Shown here piece by piece: positions 42,217 to 51,204 of a DNA stretch of 64,000 nt. The notes beneath the pieces are model-generated. The model was given only the letters and a program-made list of their open reading frames with translations. It did not search any database and had not been told where the DNA came from. The position numbers and the translations under genes are program-made. This stretch comes from Paraliobacillus ryukyuensis. Lineage in GTDB: Bacteria; Bacillota; Bacilli; Bacillales; Amphibacillaceae. Every line of letters starts with the position of its first letter. Within the stretch, counting starts at the first letter, position 1. The stretch lies in NCBI RefSeq assembly GCF_003315295.1, contig NZ_QNRI01000002.1:310001-374000 (forward strand). The letters are read 5' to 3'.

Positions 42217-43151
42217 GATAGATCACGCTCGCAATCTTGAATAATCCGATTAAGTTCTAATTCATAATTTTTCTTATGCGAAGCTATTACTGTATCTAAG
42301 ATTAAACCGCTAGCAAACGCAAGCATAGATAAGATCATTAGCCCTGTTGCTAATATCGCAGAAGGTATTTTTGTGATAAAACCAGTTTGAAAGAATTCAC
42401 TAATTACGGGTAGACCGATAGCTAATCCAGTCATGAAAAAAAGGATCGAAAAAATTCCAAAGAATAAAAAGGGACGATATTCTTTAAACAACATAAAAAT
42501 TTTAGATAACACTTTAAAACCATCTTGAATCGTATGTAATTTCGATTCACTACCATTCGGGCGATCTTGATAATCAATAGGAACCTCTGTAATAGGAAAG
42601 CGTTTATCTAACGCATGGAGGGTCATTTCCGTTTCAATTTCAAAACCCGGACTCATTACTGGAATCGATTTGACAAACAATTTATTAAATGCTCTATAAC
42701 CAGTCATAATGTCTTTTACATCACTTTTGTATAATAAATTAATACAGTTTTTTACGATTGCATTTCCAAACCGGTGAAATCGCCGTTTATTCTCTTGATG
42801 GTAAGAACCATTTGATAATCGATCCCCAATCACCATACATGCTTCTTTCTTTTGAATAGGTGCGATCAATTGATGAACATAAGTAGCAGGATACGTATGA
42901 TCTCCATCTACCATGACGTAGCAATCCGCATCAATATCGCGAAACATCGAACGGATAACATAACCTTTACCTTGACGTCTTTCTTGATGAACAATAGCAC
43001 CATGTTGTCTAGCGATAGTAGCAGTATTATCCTTTGAGTTGTTATCATACACGTAGATCCTGGCCTTCGGTAACTCTTGTTTAAAGGCATCGATCACTTG
43101 TCCAATCGTCTGTGCTTCATTATAACAAGGAATTAAAATAGCAATTTGCAT
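42213..43151 (-). CDS. Polyprenol-phosphate glycosyltransferase (GT2, DPM1-like)
   Basis: A 312-residue GT2 enzyme of the CsbB/GtrB/DPM1 type: NTP-sugar fold with ILIPCYNEAQTI, metal-binding VDGDHTYP and the acceptor region TGYRAFNKLFV, then two C-terminal membrane helices (about 220-245 and 255-285). It would load a sugar onto undecaprenyl phosphate on the cytoplasmic face. GGAGG precedes the ATG on the minus strand. It is the first gene of an overlapping four-gene operon. Confidence 0.85.
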   Translation of the reverse strand: MQIAILIPCYNEAQTIGQVIDAFKQELPKARIYVYDNNSKDNTATIARQHGAIVHQERRQGKGYVIRSMFRDIDADCYVMVDGDHTYPATYVHQLIAPIQKKEACMVIGDRLSNGSYHQENKRRFHRFGNAIVKNCINLLYKSDVKDIMTGYRAFNKLFVKSIPVMSPGFEIETEMTLHALDKRFPITEVPIDYQDRPNGSESKLHTIQDGFKVLSKIFMLFKEYRPFLFFGIFSILFFMTGLAIGLPVISEFFQTGFITKIPSAILATGLMILSMLAFASGLILDTVIASHKKNYELELNRIIQDCERDLS

Positions 43152-43476
43152 ACGGTATCCTCCAAAAATAAAGTTCCAGTTTATTGTAACGAAGATTAAT
43201 AAAAGAATATGGATATTTACAGTTTTTTAAGAATTATTTTACAAAAAAGTGAATTGTGTTTTTATTGTTATTTTTATGTAAAAAAAGTACTAGTTGTCTG
43301 GATAATGTTTTAGGTTGCAAGGCTTTGAATTAACAAGTACTTCCCCCTTTTGTAAAAGGTAATATCTGTATATTGACTTTCTATTTATACCTTGTAAGCT
43401 AAAAATATGAGCGATTTTGTTGAAATCTAGTTTTAGTATAGGCATATCGCCCAAATTTAAATCATGGGGGAAGAAG
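43152..43476. promoter_or_regulatory. Divergent intergenic region (GT2 operon / CWB2 autolysin)
   Basis: 325 bp without a gene, carrying the promoters of the two divergent units. On the plus strand TTGACT (43373-43378) with TAAGCT (43395-43400), 16 nt apart, is the best candidate for the autolysin. A small palindrome CCTTTT-GT-AAAAGG is at about 43346-43359. No other structure is evident. Confidence 0.4.
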
Positions 43477-45879
43477 ATGATAAAGAAATTATATCTACAC
43501 ATCTGTCTATTGTTCATTACTTTCTTTTTGGGAATAGGTACAATACAAACAGAAGCTGAGGAAATTAAATATGAATTTCATGATGATCAACAAGTTTTAC
43601 CTGTTGAACCAGAATTGGAAGTAGAAGTGAATAATGGTCAATTGAAATCAATGCTAAGTATTACACAAAACGATCGAGTACTTTTTAATAAGGAATTGGT
43701 GTTAACAAAGGTGAATGGGATGCAAACCATTACCGAAAATGACGAACAGTATCTCGTAATAGAGTACCGCGTACTTGGATCTGCCCAAGAGTTATACTTC
43801 GGTGTATTGCATATAAAAGAAGGACATATGGAAGAAATATTTGTTTCCGAAGCTTATCAACATGGAACGATTCAAATTGACGGTACCGATATCGCTATCT
43901 CTTATCCAACCTTTGATGAAAATGATATAAATACCGAACCAACAAACATAGTAGATATACATTTTACGATTGAAAATGGCCAAGTAAATGAAGGCATTGA
44001 ATCGATTAAACAGTATAGTGACAATAGCCCTCTATCGACAATAAGATTAATGGCTTCGACTTCAGTAGATGAAAAATATACCAACCCTAGTTATCAAACG
44101 ATTAGTGCAATATTAACAGAAGAAGCGTTAAAACAAGGTGTTCCCCCGGAGATTCTGAAGGCTATTGCTTTTCAAGAAAGTGGCTGGCAACAGTATTGGC
44201 TACCTGGTCAAACCCCTGTTAACCACTACACAAATAAGTGTACAAATTGGGATGGAACAAATGTGAAATTAGGCTATGACTGTATTGGCATTGGGATTAT
44301 GCAAGTCTCTGATTATCGGTTTATGGAAAATGAGACAGAAAAAGCCACAGAGATTGAAAAATTATCAACCGATATTCGATATAACATTCAAGAAGGGATT
44401 AAGATTCTTAAGCAAAAATGGAATTATGCTAATGCAGGTTTAATTCCAACGATTAACGAACAAGATAGGACAAAACTAGAAAACTGGTATTTCGCTATTA
44501 TGGCTTATAATGGATTATCAAGTATAAACAATCCATTAAACAATCCAGTGACCGCTTATCAAGAAAGAATTTATCAGCATATCAAAAACTATGGATTAGT
44601 AGAATCGATTATTCCTTTTCCAACGCATCAATTAACGCCAAATCAGTCAGGAATTCTTTCATTTGAGGAAGACCATATCCAGATACCTACTAGCTTGACT
44701 AGCACAACACATGCATTTGAAGTAAACCAGTCAGTTTATGTCACAGCAAGTCAATTAGTTGTTCGTTTAAGTCCATCAGGTCCAGCGATTGGTTCCTTTC
44801 AAAAAGGAGATCAATTGCGTATTACAGGAAGCCCATCCTATTTGAATAAAAATATTTCTCACTTTGCCTGGTATCCTGTCACAGCAAACGGTATATCCGG
44901 TTATGTAGCAGCCAGTTATCTAAATGAAGCCAAACAAATAGTTACTGCTTTAGAAGGGGAACGAAGATATGAAACAAGTGCAAGTATTTCGAATTATGGT
45001 TGGCATTGGAATAATCAAAAAAGTGTGATCATTGGACGAGGTGATCAACCTATTGATGCGTTAACGGGTAGTGTGATTGCAGGATACAATCGTGCACCAC
45101 TATTACTGACGAAGCAAACCGAGCTTCCAGCAGAAATTAAAACAGAGTTAGTTCGATTACAACCCCGTCATTATACGAACTCTTCCTATACGATATATAT
45201 TATGGGTGGAGCAGAAGCCGTTTCTGCTCAAGTAGAGCGAGAAATTACACAGTTAGTAGATGCTTCAATCGTACGGTTATCAGGAGAAACAAGATATGAT
45301 ACGGCTTATGAAATTGCTAGTTATATGATCAAGCAAGTCCCAACCCAAGAAATATTTCTGACAACTGGTGATGCGTCTTCACCAGACGCATTATCTATTG
45401 CACCATATGCTAGCAAGCAATCAATCCCGATTCTCTTGACAAAAAAAGATAGATTGCAAGATCAAGTAAAAACATTTATTAAAGAAAACGGTATAAATAA
45501 AGTAACCATTGTTGGTGGACCAGATGTAATTTCGCCACAAATAGAACAAACATTAGAGCAACAAGTAAGTATAGTTGATCGTATTTCTGGAGAAGATAGA
45601 TTTGAGACAAGTGTAGCTGTTGCAAAACAATTTTATCCCAAGTCATTGCAAACGATTATGTTTGCAAGAGGAGATATGACTGTAGATGCCTTATCGGGAG
45701 CAGCTTTGGCAAGTCAATATCAAGCTCCAATTATATTAACGAAACGGGATGCTGTGCCCAATTCAGTAACCACTTGGTTAGAAACACGGAAGGTGACCCC
45801 GAATTATGTGTATTTTGGTGGACCGGAGGCAATTACCAATCAAACACGCCAACAGTTACAAACGTTAGTTGCGAATTAA
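43477..45879 (+). CDS. Secreted autolysin: SLT lytic domain, SH3b domain and three CWB2 repeats
   Basis: An 800-residue exported wall hydrolase. After the signal peptide (about 1-25) comes an N-terminal region, a lysozyme-like SLT domain with catalytic glutamate in AIAFQESGW (about E234) and GIMQVSDYRF, an SH3b domain (about 405-470), and three cell-wall-binding repeat 2 (CWB2) units (about 490-800), each with a YETS/YDTA/FETS motif and PIDALTG/SPDALSI/TVDALSG. CWB2 trimers attach proteins to anionic wall polymers in other Firmicutes. ATG 43477 follows GGGGGAAG; an upstream in-frame start at 43417 is not favoured. Confidence 0.88.
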   Translation: MIKKLYLHICLLFITFFLGIGTIQTEAEEIKYEFHDDQQVLPVEPELEVEVNNGQLKSMLSITQNDRVLFNKELVLTKVNGMQTITENDEQYLVIEYRVLGSAQELYFGVLHIKEGHMEEIFVSEAYQHGTIQIDGTDIAISYPTFDENDINTEPTNIVDIHFTIENGQVNEGIESIKQYSDNSPLSTIRLMASTSVDEKYTNPSYQTISAILTEEALKQGVPPEILKAIAFQESGWQQYWLPGQTPVNHYTNKCTNWDGTNVKLGYDCIGIGIMQVSDYRFMENETEKATEIEKLSTDIRYNIQEGIKILKQKWNYANAGLIPTINEQDRTKLENWYFAIMAYNGLSSINNPLNNPVTAYQERIYQHIKNYGLVESIIPFPTHQLTPNQSGILSFEEDHIQIPTSLTSTTHAFEVNQSVYVTASQLVVRLSPSGPAIGSFQKGDQLRITGSPSYLNKNISHFAWYPVTANGISGYVAASYLNEAKQIVTALEGERRYETSASISNYGWHWNNQKSVIIGRGDQPIDALTGSVIAGYNRAPLLLTKQTELPAEIKTELVRLQPRHYTNSSYTIYIMGGAEAVSAQVEREITQLVDASIVRLSGETRYDTAYEIASYMIKQVPTQEIFLTTGDASSPDALSIAPYASKQSIPILLTKKDRLQDQVKTFIKENGINKVTIVGGPDVISPQIEQTLEQQVSIVDRISGEDRFETSVAVAKQFYPKSLQTIMFARGDMTVDALSGAALASQYQAPIILTKRDAVPNSVTTWLETRKVTPNYVYFGGPEAITNQTRQQLQTLVAN

Positions 45880-45889
45880 TTCATGTCAA

Positions 45890-45923
45890 GCATCGTCTAA
45901 TCCCTAATAGACGATGCGTTTTT
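45890..45923 (+). terminator. Terminator after the CWB2 autolysin gene
   Basis: Ten-bp stem GCATCGTCTA / TAGACGATGC followed by GTTTTTTTA. Confidence 0.88.
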
Positions 45924-46072
45924 TTATACGTTATAGACCAGCTTCGGCTTTAAACTTAATTAACTGAATTGTAAATCTAAGCTAAAGAGTGTGTAAAGAT
46001 TAAAGAATAGCCAACTTTTAGGTTTGATTTCTTGTTATAGTTACCTTAGATAGAGATAGGAGATGACGGGCT

Positions 46073-47617
46073 ATTTTTAAGAACAAAAAGATTGCTTGGA
46101 CTAGTGTTTTGTTTATTTTATTTACCTTATTGTTGAAAATTTCTGGATTGCTTCGAGACATGGTAGTTGCATACTATTTTGGCGATACGTATCAAGCAGA
46201 TGCCTATTTAGCTGCATTTATTATCCCAAATATGATCTTTCTTTTTTTAACTACAGGAATGAAAAATGCATTTGTACCAAGTTATGTAGAAGCAAAAGAA
46301 AAAGGGGGGGAAACTATACTGTTTAATCAATTGTGGAAAGCGACCGGGATGATTAGCTTAGTTTTAGCATTCATTGGTATATTATTTTCACCTGTAGTCA
46401 TTCCGATTATTTATCCTAACTTTCAAGGGGCTGCAATGACACTTGCAATTCATACGACAATGATTTTTATGGGGTGTATTATGTTTGTCGGATTAAATGC
46501 GGTCTTTGAAGCGTACTTAGATGCTGAATCTAAGTATATATTTTCTGTGATTTCACAGATAATTGTGTTAGGGACCATGATTAGTGCAGCAATTTTATTA
46601 GCATCTGAAATTGGGCCATACGCTTTAGCAATTGGTTATCTTATTGGCACGATCGTATCGCTATTATTTAAAATAATCCTCGTGTATCGGCATCAAATGT
46701 TTCAGCTAGCAACCAAAGTAAATTGGAAAGAGGTAAGAGCGTTTTTTGTTATCTTTATCCCTGTTGCCATTACGGTAATGGTAGGTCAAGTTAATTTAGC
46801 TGTAGACAATATATTCGCTAGTTATTTTAAAGAAGGTGTAGTTACCTACGTTAATTATGCAAAAAATCTTGTCCACTTTCCGCAAGCTATTTTTGCTGTC
46901 ACAATCGGAACAATTACTTTCCCTTTATTAGCAAAAAGCTATGCAAAAAAGAAAATGGTCCAGTTCAATAATCATTTGGAACAAGGGTTAATGGTTATTA
47001 GTTATGTTATTTTTCCGGCTATCGTTGGTATGATGGTTCTCATGCCATCGATTATTCGTTTGTTATTTGAAAGAGGTGCATTTACAGCTGAAGCAACGAA
47101 TGGAACAGCTGTGGTTGCTTATTATTATGCAGGATCTGTACTATTTTTTAGTCTAGCGGTGATAGTGAACAATGGCTTATATACCTTAAAAAAAGGACAT
47201 ATGCTCATGATGATTGGACTAGGATCCATTTTGCTGAATTTGTTATGTAACTGGCTCTTTACAAGCTGGATAGGATATATCGGTATCCCACTTGCCTCTT
47301 CGGTAGTTGGTTTATGCTATGCGATTTGCTGCTATGGAATCTTATCTAAACAAGTAGGGGGTATTTTCACAAAACCTTCAATAATAGAAATAGGAAAGAT
47401 GATTTTAGCAGTATTGATAATGGCGGGAGCTATAGTGCTAGTTGGGGAAATTCGCGCCTTCTTTACAAACAGTTTGTATCTTATTTTCGCCATTTTTGTC
47501 GGGATTGTTATATATGCGCTATGTTCGTACATACTGAAAATACAATTATTTTATTTTTTATTAAAGTATCGAAAAAAACAAGATCATAATCGTAGTATGT
47601 TGGAGGAAGAATCATGA
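46073..47617 (+). CDS. MurJ/MviN-family lipid-linked oligosaccharide flippase (apparent ATT start)
   Basis: A 514-residue, roughly 14-helix flippase: ISGLLRDMVVAYYFGDTYQADAY near the N-terminus and RLLFERGAFT are typical of MurJ. No ATG, GTG or TTG with a ribosome-binding site gives a complete first helix. The frame opens after a TGA at 46064, and ATT 46073 lies 10 nt after AGGAG, giving FKNKKIAWTSVLFILF. TTG 46109 would remove half of helix 1 and has no Shine-Dalgarno. Alternatively, one extra T in the run at 46074-46078 separates the frame from ATG 46063. It overlaps the Wzy-like gene by 4 nt, so it probably flips that polysaccharide's repeat unit rather than lipid II. Confidence 0.8.
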   Translation: MFKNKKIAWTSVLFILFTLLLKISGLLRDMVVAYYFGDTYQADAYLAAFIIPNMIFLFLTTGMKNAFVPSYVEAKEKGGETILFNQLWKATGMISLVLAFIGILFSPVVIPIIYPNFQGAAMTLAIHTTMIFMGCIMFVGLNAVFEAYLDAESKYIFSVISQIIVLGTMISAAILLASEIGPYALAIGYLIGTIVSLLFKIILVYRHQMFQLATKVNWKEVRAFFVIFIPVAITVMVGQVNLAVDNIFASYFKEGVVTYVNYAKNLVHFPQAIFAVTIGTITFPLLAKSYAKKKMVQFNNHLEQGLMVISYVIFPAIVGMMVLMPSIIRLLFERGAFTAEATNGTAVVAYYYAGSVLFFSLAVIVNNGLYTLKKGHMLMMIGLGSILLNLLCNWLFTSWIGYIGIPLASSVVGLCYAICCYGILSKQVGGIFTKPSIIEIGKMILAVLIMAGAIVLVGEIRAFFTNSLYLIFAIFVGIVIYALCSYILKIQLFYFLLKYRKKQDHNRSMLEEES

Positions 47618-48954
47618 GGTCATTTCATTCAAAAACGATACAACAGTTGGAATCTATTTTCATCTTATTCATTGTTATACAACCAGTACTCGATTTATTC
47701 GCTTTCTTAAATTGGCCGATTTCTGAATTAGTACGTATTCTAGCAATTGCTCTTGGTGTTGTTTATTTATCCTTTCACCCAAACGAACGGATTCAATCTG
47801 CAACGATAATATACCATATTGTTTTATTTATCTATATAGGATGTCATTTTTTTGTGAGCTATCTGTTTAAACAACCAGTTTCTTTAACAATTGAGCTAAC
47901 CCATATTGTAAAAAGTATTTTTTTCATCGAGTTATTTATGGTTTATCTTAGTGTTATTTATTCATTGAGTCGGCAAAGGAATTGGCAAAACTTACTTTTA
48001 AGAAATGTAACAATTAGCATGACAATCATTAGTCTTGTCATGGTACTTGCCGAACTAACAAATACCGGGAAAAGATCGTATGACATGTTAGCGAAAGCGG
48101 GACATTCAGGTTGGTTTTTTTCTGCAAATGAACTAAGTGCCATTATGGCAATCGGGTTTGGGTTGACATTATTGTACGTTTTTAGACAAAAAAACATCCA
48201 ACGGAAACTTCTTTTAGGTCTATTACTAGCTATACTTACGTGGGCAATGATGACGATTGGAACAAAGGTGAGCTTTGGCGCAGCATTAATCTTCCTAGTT
48301 GTAGGTCTCGTAAGTTCTTTTTTTCAAAAACAGAAGGTCCTTTCTAGTAGTATATCGGGAATTTTATTAATAGCCTGCCTTATTTGGTTACCATTTTCAC
48401 CAATCGGCCAAAACCTTCATCTTACCTTAGGGTCATCTAGTTCGCAATCGACTGAAGCAGATAACCAGGTAACAGAAGAAACGGAAGCTGGATTTAATCG
48501 TGTATTAAGCGGTAGAAGTGAATTCCTAGCAGAAACAATAGAACAGTATGAAGATGCTCCATTAGCACAAAAATGGTTAGGAATGGGTTATGGAGGTAAT
48601 TATACTGCACAACCAAAGTTGATTGAAATGGATTTTATTGACTGGTTTTTTGGATTTGGTATTATTGGTTTTCTAATTTTACATATCCCTATTTTATATT
48701 TTGTAGTGAAGCTAATAACATATGTACTTCAAGAGAAAAAAAGGGTACTAACGATACCAGTTGTTATGATCACGGTTTGTATCGGGATCGGATTTGGTGC
48801 TGCCTTAGTTGCAGGACATGTACTATCTTCTCCTGCAGTTAGCATTTATTTAGCACTAGCAATGGGGTATTTGTACACTTTGTCTCATCCAAATATCAAT
48901 CAAAGAAAGGTGGGTGATCATGAGATCTATCGAAGAGAAAATGTTGGTCATTAG
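47614..48954 (+). CDS. O-antigen ligase/polymerase-like membrane protein (Wzy/WaaL family)
   Basis: A 446-residue polytopic protein with about 11 membrane helices and one long extracytoplasmic loop (about 275-345, after SQSTEADNQVTEE) carrying the conserved GRSEFL and LGMGYGGNY-type motifs. The family joins or polymerises lipid-linked glycans outside the membrane. It overlaps the flippase gene before it (ATGA) and the glycosyltransferase gene after it, placing it in a polysaccharide operon. Confidence 0.8.
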   Translation: MRSFHSKTIQQLESIFILFIVIQPVLDLFAFLNWPISELVRILAIALGVVYLSFHPNERIQSATIIYHIVLFIYIGCHFFVSYLFKQPVSLTIELTHIVKSIFFIELFMVYLSVIYSLSRQRNWQNLLLRNVTISMTIISLVMVLAELTNTGKRSYDMLAKAGHSGWFFSANELSAIMAIGFGLTLLYVFRQKNIQRKLLLGLLLAILTWAMMTIGTKVSFGAALIFLVVGLVSSFFQKQKVLSSSISGILLIACLIWLPFSPIGQNLHLTLGSSSSQSTEADNQVTEETEAGFNRVLSGRSEFLAETIEQYEDAPLAQKWLGMGYGGNYTAQPKLIEMDFIDWFFGFGIIGFLILHIPILYFVVKLITYVLQEKKRVLTIPVVMITVCIGIGFGAALVAGHVLSSPAVSIYLALAMGYLYTLSHPNINQRKVGDHEIYRRENVGH

Positions 48955-50017
48955 TACAATGTATCCAACCAAGCGGCATACTGTCTTTGGAGTTTTCATT
49001 AAAAATCAAGTGGAACAGGTTAGAAATCGAGGGTTTCCAGTAGATGTATTAGCCATAAAAGACCCTAGAATGGGGAAGGTTAACGTTATTAGGAAATATA
49101 GCAAGCTATTATTGCAAGCAGTCGGTAAATTCTTGAAACAAGGAAGAAGCTATCAAATTGTGCATGCCCATTATTTATTTCCAAGTGGCTGGATTGGTCT
49201 TTGGTTTAAACGCTGGTTTAAAGCGAAGCTAATCGTTACAGCACATGGAGGGGACATTGACAAGATGGCACGTCTCCATCCATGGATTTACAAACAAACA
49301 AAACGTGTTTTAGAACAAGCAGATGAAGTGATTGTTGTTGGAGCAGGATTAAAACAGGCTGTGTTAGAGGAGTTTCAAATCAAACAAGAAAAAGTACACT
49401 TGCTGAATATGGGAGTAGATCGAACGGTGTTTCATCCGAAACCGAAAGAACAAGCAAGAAAAGAACTGCAGCTCCATGCAACCAATAAGATCATATTATT
49501 TGTTGGAAATATAATCGAAGCAAAGGGCTTAAGCGAATTAATTGCTGCTTTTCATCAAATGCAAGCTACACAAAAAAATTTGGAATTGCGCCTTATCGGC
49601 CCAAAAAAAGATCCAGCATTCTACGAAGTCTTAGTACAGTCAATTGAACAAGATAAGATTAAAGGGGTTACGTTTCATGAACCAAAACAACAAAATGAAA
49701 TTGCGACATGGATGACAGCTGCAGATCTTTTTGTTTTACCTTCTTATATCGAAGGTTTTGGGTTAGTAGCATTAGAAGCAATGGCATGTCATACACCAGT
49801 AGTTGGAACAGCGGTCGGAGGCCTACAAACCTTATTAGCAGATAATGCAGGAATGACAGTTGCACCGAAACAAATTGAGCCACTTCGAGATGCAATGACC
49901 AACGTTTTGACAGACCCAGACGTTAGCCAGATGCTAATCCATTACGGAGACAAGCGAGCACAGGAGAATGATCAAGAGAGGTTAATTGATTCACTTATTA
50001 CAATTTATCGCAGATAG
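48920..50017 (+). CDS. GT4-family glycosyltransferase
   Basis: A 365-residue GT-B enzyme. The N-terminal Rossmann domain starts LVISTMYPTKRHTVFGVF, and the donor-binding domain has VGNIIEAKGLSELI and the EX7E-type stretch PSYIEGFGLVALEAMAC. It transfers a nucleotide-sugar onto a growing polymer intermediate; the sugar is unknown. ATG 48920 follows AAAGGTGG; the frame overlaps the end of the Wzy-like gene, indicating co-translation. Confidence 0.88.
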   Translation: MRSIEEKMLVISTMYPTKRHTVFGVFIKNQVEQVRNRGFPVDVLAIKDPRMGKVNVIRKYSKLLLQAVGKFLKQGRSYQIVHAHYLFPSGWIGLWFKRWFKAKLIVTAHGGDIDKMARLHPWIYKQTKRVLEQADEVIVVGAGLKQAVLEEFQIKQEKVHLLNMGVDRTVFHPKPKEQARKELQLHATNKIILFVGNIIEAKGLSELIAAFHQMQATQKNLELRLIGPKKDPAFYEVLVQSIEQDKIKGVTFHEPKQQNEIATWMTAADLFVLPSYIEGFGLVALEAMACHTPVVGTAVGGLQTLLADNAGMTVAPKQIEPLRDAMTNVLTDPDVSQMLIHYGDKRAQENDQERLIDSLITIYRR

Positions 50018-50029
50018 GAGCGAGAATGG

Positions 50030-50500
50030 ATGAAACAGAAAAAACTACTTCTTATTTCTTCTATAGGTGGCCATTTAACACAATTATTACAGTTAGAAAC
50101 GATGTTTAAGAATTATAAATATCATATCGTTACTGAAAAGTCTGCAATCACCAAAGAGTTAAAGAATAAATATCCAGTTTCATTACTATTGTATGGTGCA
50201 CGAAATTACCCGTTTCGATATATTTTTAAATTTTCTTATAACACGATGAAGTCACTATGTATATTCTTGCGATACCGTCCAGATGTGGTAATCACTACTG
50301 GAGCTCACACAGCAGTGCCTATGTGTTATATTGCTAAATTATTCAGAAAAAAAGTAATATTCATTGAAAGCTTTGCAAAATCAACTAGTCCTACGCTCTC
50401 GGGGAGGCTCGTTTATCCCATATCAGATTTATTCATCGTGCAATGGGAGTCCATGAAAGAAATCTATCCTAAAGCAATTTACGGGGGGTCTATCTATTGA
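50030..50500 (+). CDS. pssD: PssD/Alg14-like glycosyltransferase accessory subunit
   Basis: A 156-residue membrane-associated protein of the Alg14 family (ISSIGGHLTQLLQL, TTGAHTAVPMCYIAKLF, FIESFAKSTSPTLSGR). Alg14/PssD recruits the catalytic Alg13/PssE-type subunit to the membrane; together they add the second sugar to a lipid carrier. Twelve nt after the GT4 gene, with its stop overlapping the start of the partner. Confidence 0.85.
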   Translation: MKQKKLLLISSIGGHLTQLLQLETMFKNYKYHIVTEKSAITKELKNKYPVSLLLYGARNYPFRYIFKFSYNTMKSLCIFLRYRPDVVITTGAHTAVPMCYIAKLFRKKVIFIESFAKSTSPTLSGRLVYPISDLFIVQWESMKEIYPKAIYGGSIY

Positions 50501-50976
50501 TTTTTGTTGTTTTGGGGACACATGAATTACCGTTCACCCGTTTACTGAAAGCAGTTGATCAGTTAGTTGAGGCAGGTACAATTACTGAGCAGGTGGTGGC
50601 CCAAATTGGGCACACGAAACATCACAGTAATCACATGCAAATGCATAAGTTTCTGACATATGATCAAATGGATCAATATTATAACCAAGCGGATCTTATT
50701 ATTACTCATGCTGGAACAGGATCTGTACTTACTGGACTAAAAAAGGGGAAAATAGTAATAGCTGCTCCACGATTAAAAAAATATGGAGAACATAATGATG
50801 ATCATCAACTACAATTAGCTGAAGTATTTGAACAAAAAAATCATATTCTGGTTTGGCACGAGACAGAACGTTTGGACCGTGTTATACAAGAAAGTAGAAC
50901 GTTTCAACCGAAGCCATTTCAATCAGGAAAAAATAAATTATTTTCCATCTTGGATAGCTTTATACAACATAAGTAA
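50497..50976 (+). CDS. pssE: PssE/Alg13-like glycosyltransferase catalytic subunit
   Basis: A 159-residue protein of the Alg13 family: FVVLGTHELPFTRLLKAVD at the start and the UDP-sugar-binding ADLIITHAGTGSVLTGLK. With the preceding PssD-like protein it forms a two-part UDP-GlcNAc or UDP-uronic acid transferase. The TTG start overlaps the pssD stop (TTGA) and is preceded by GGGGGG. Last gene of the flippase-polymerase-glycosyltransferase operon. Confidence 0.85.
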   Translation: MIFVVLGTHELPFTRLLKAVDQLVEAGTITEQVVAQIGHTKHHSNHMQMHKFLTYDQMDQYYNQADLIITHAGTGSVLTGLKKGKIVIAAPRLKKYGEHNDDHQLQLAEVFEQKNHILVWHETERLDRVIQESRTFQPKPFQSGKNKLFSILDSFIQHK

Positions 50977-51078
50977 TTGGAATGTATGAAACATGGATAA
51001 ACGTCAAAGCTAAAAATAAATCGAAATAACTTTTAATTATAGTCACAGGAAAAAACAAATGATTTTTTTGATAAAATA

Positions 51079-51143
51079 TGCTATAGTAGCAAGAGTCATT
51101 AGTATATACAAAATTAAAATGAAACCTAGTTATTGGAGGTTTC
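51079..51143 (+). promoter_or_regulatory. Candidate tagO promoter and leader hairpin
   Basis: An extended -10 (TG-C-TATAGT, 51079-51087) is followed by a stem-loop GAAACCT / AGGTTTC at 51121-51143 in the leader, 62 nt before the tagO start. The rest of the 228-bp gap shows no gene. Confidence 0.35.
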
Positions 51144-51204
51144 TTACCCTTAATAAAATTATTTTGATTATTTTTGATTTGAAGGGATTGGGAGGAAGAA
51201 ATTA

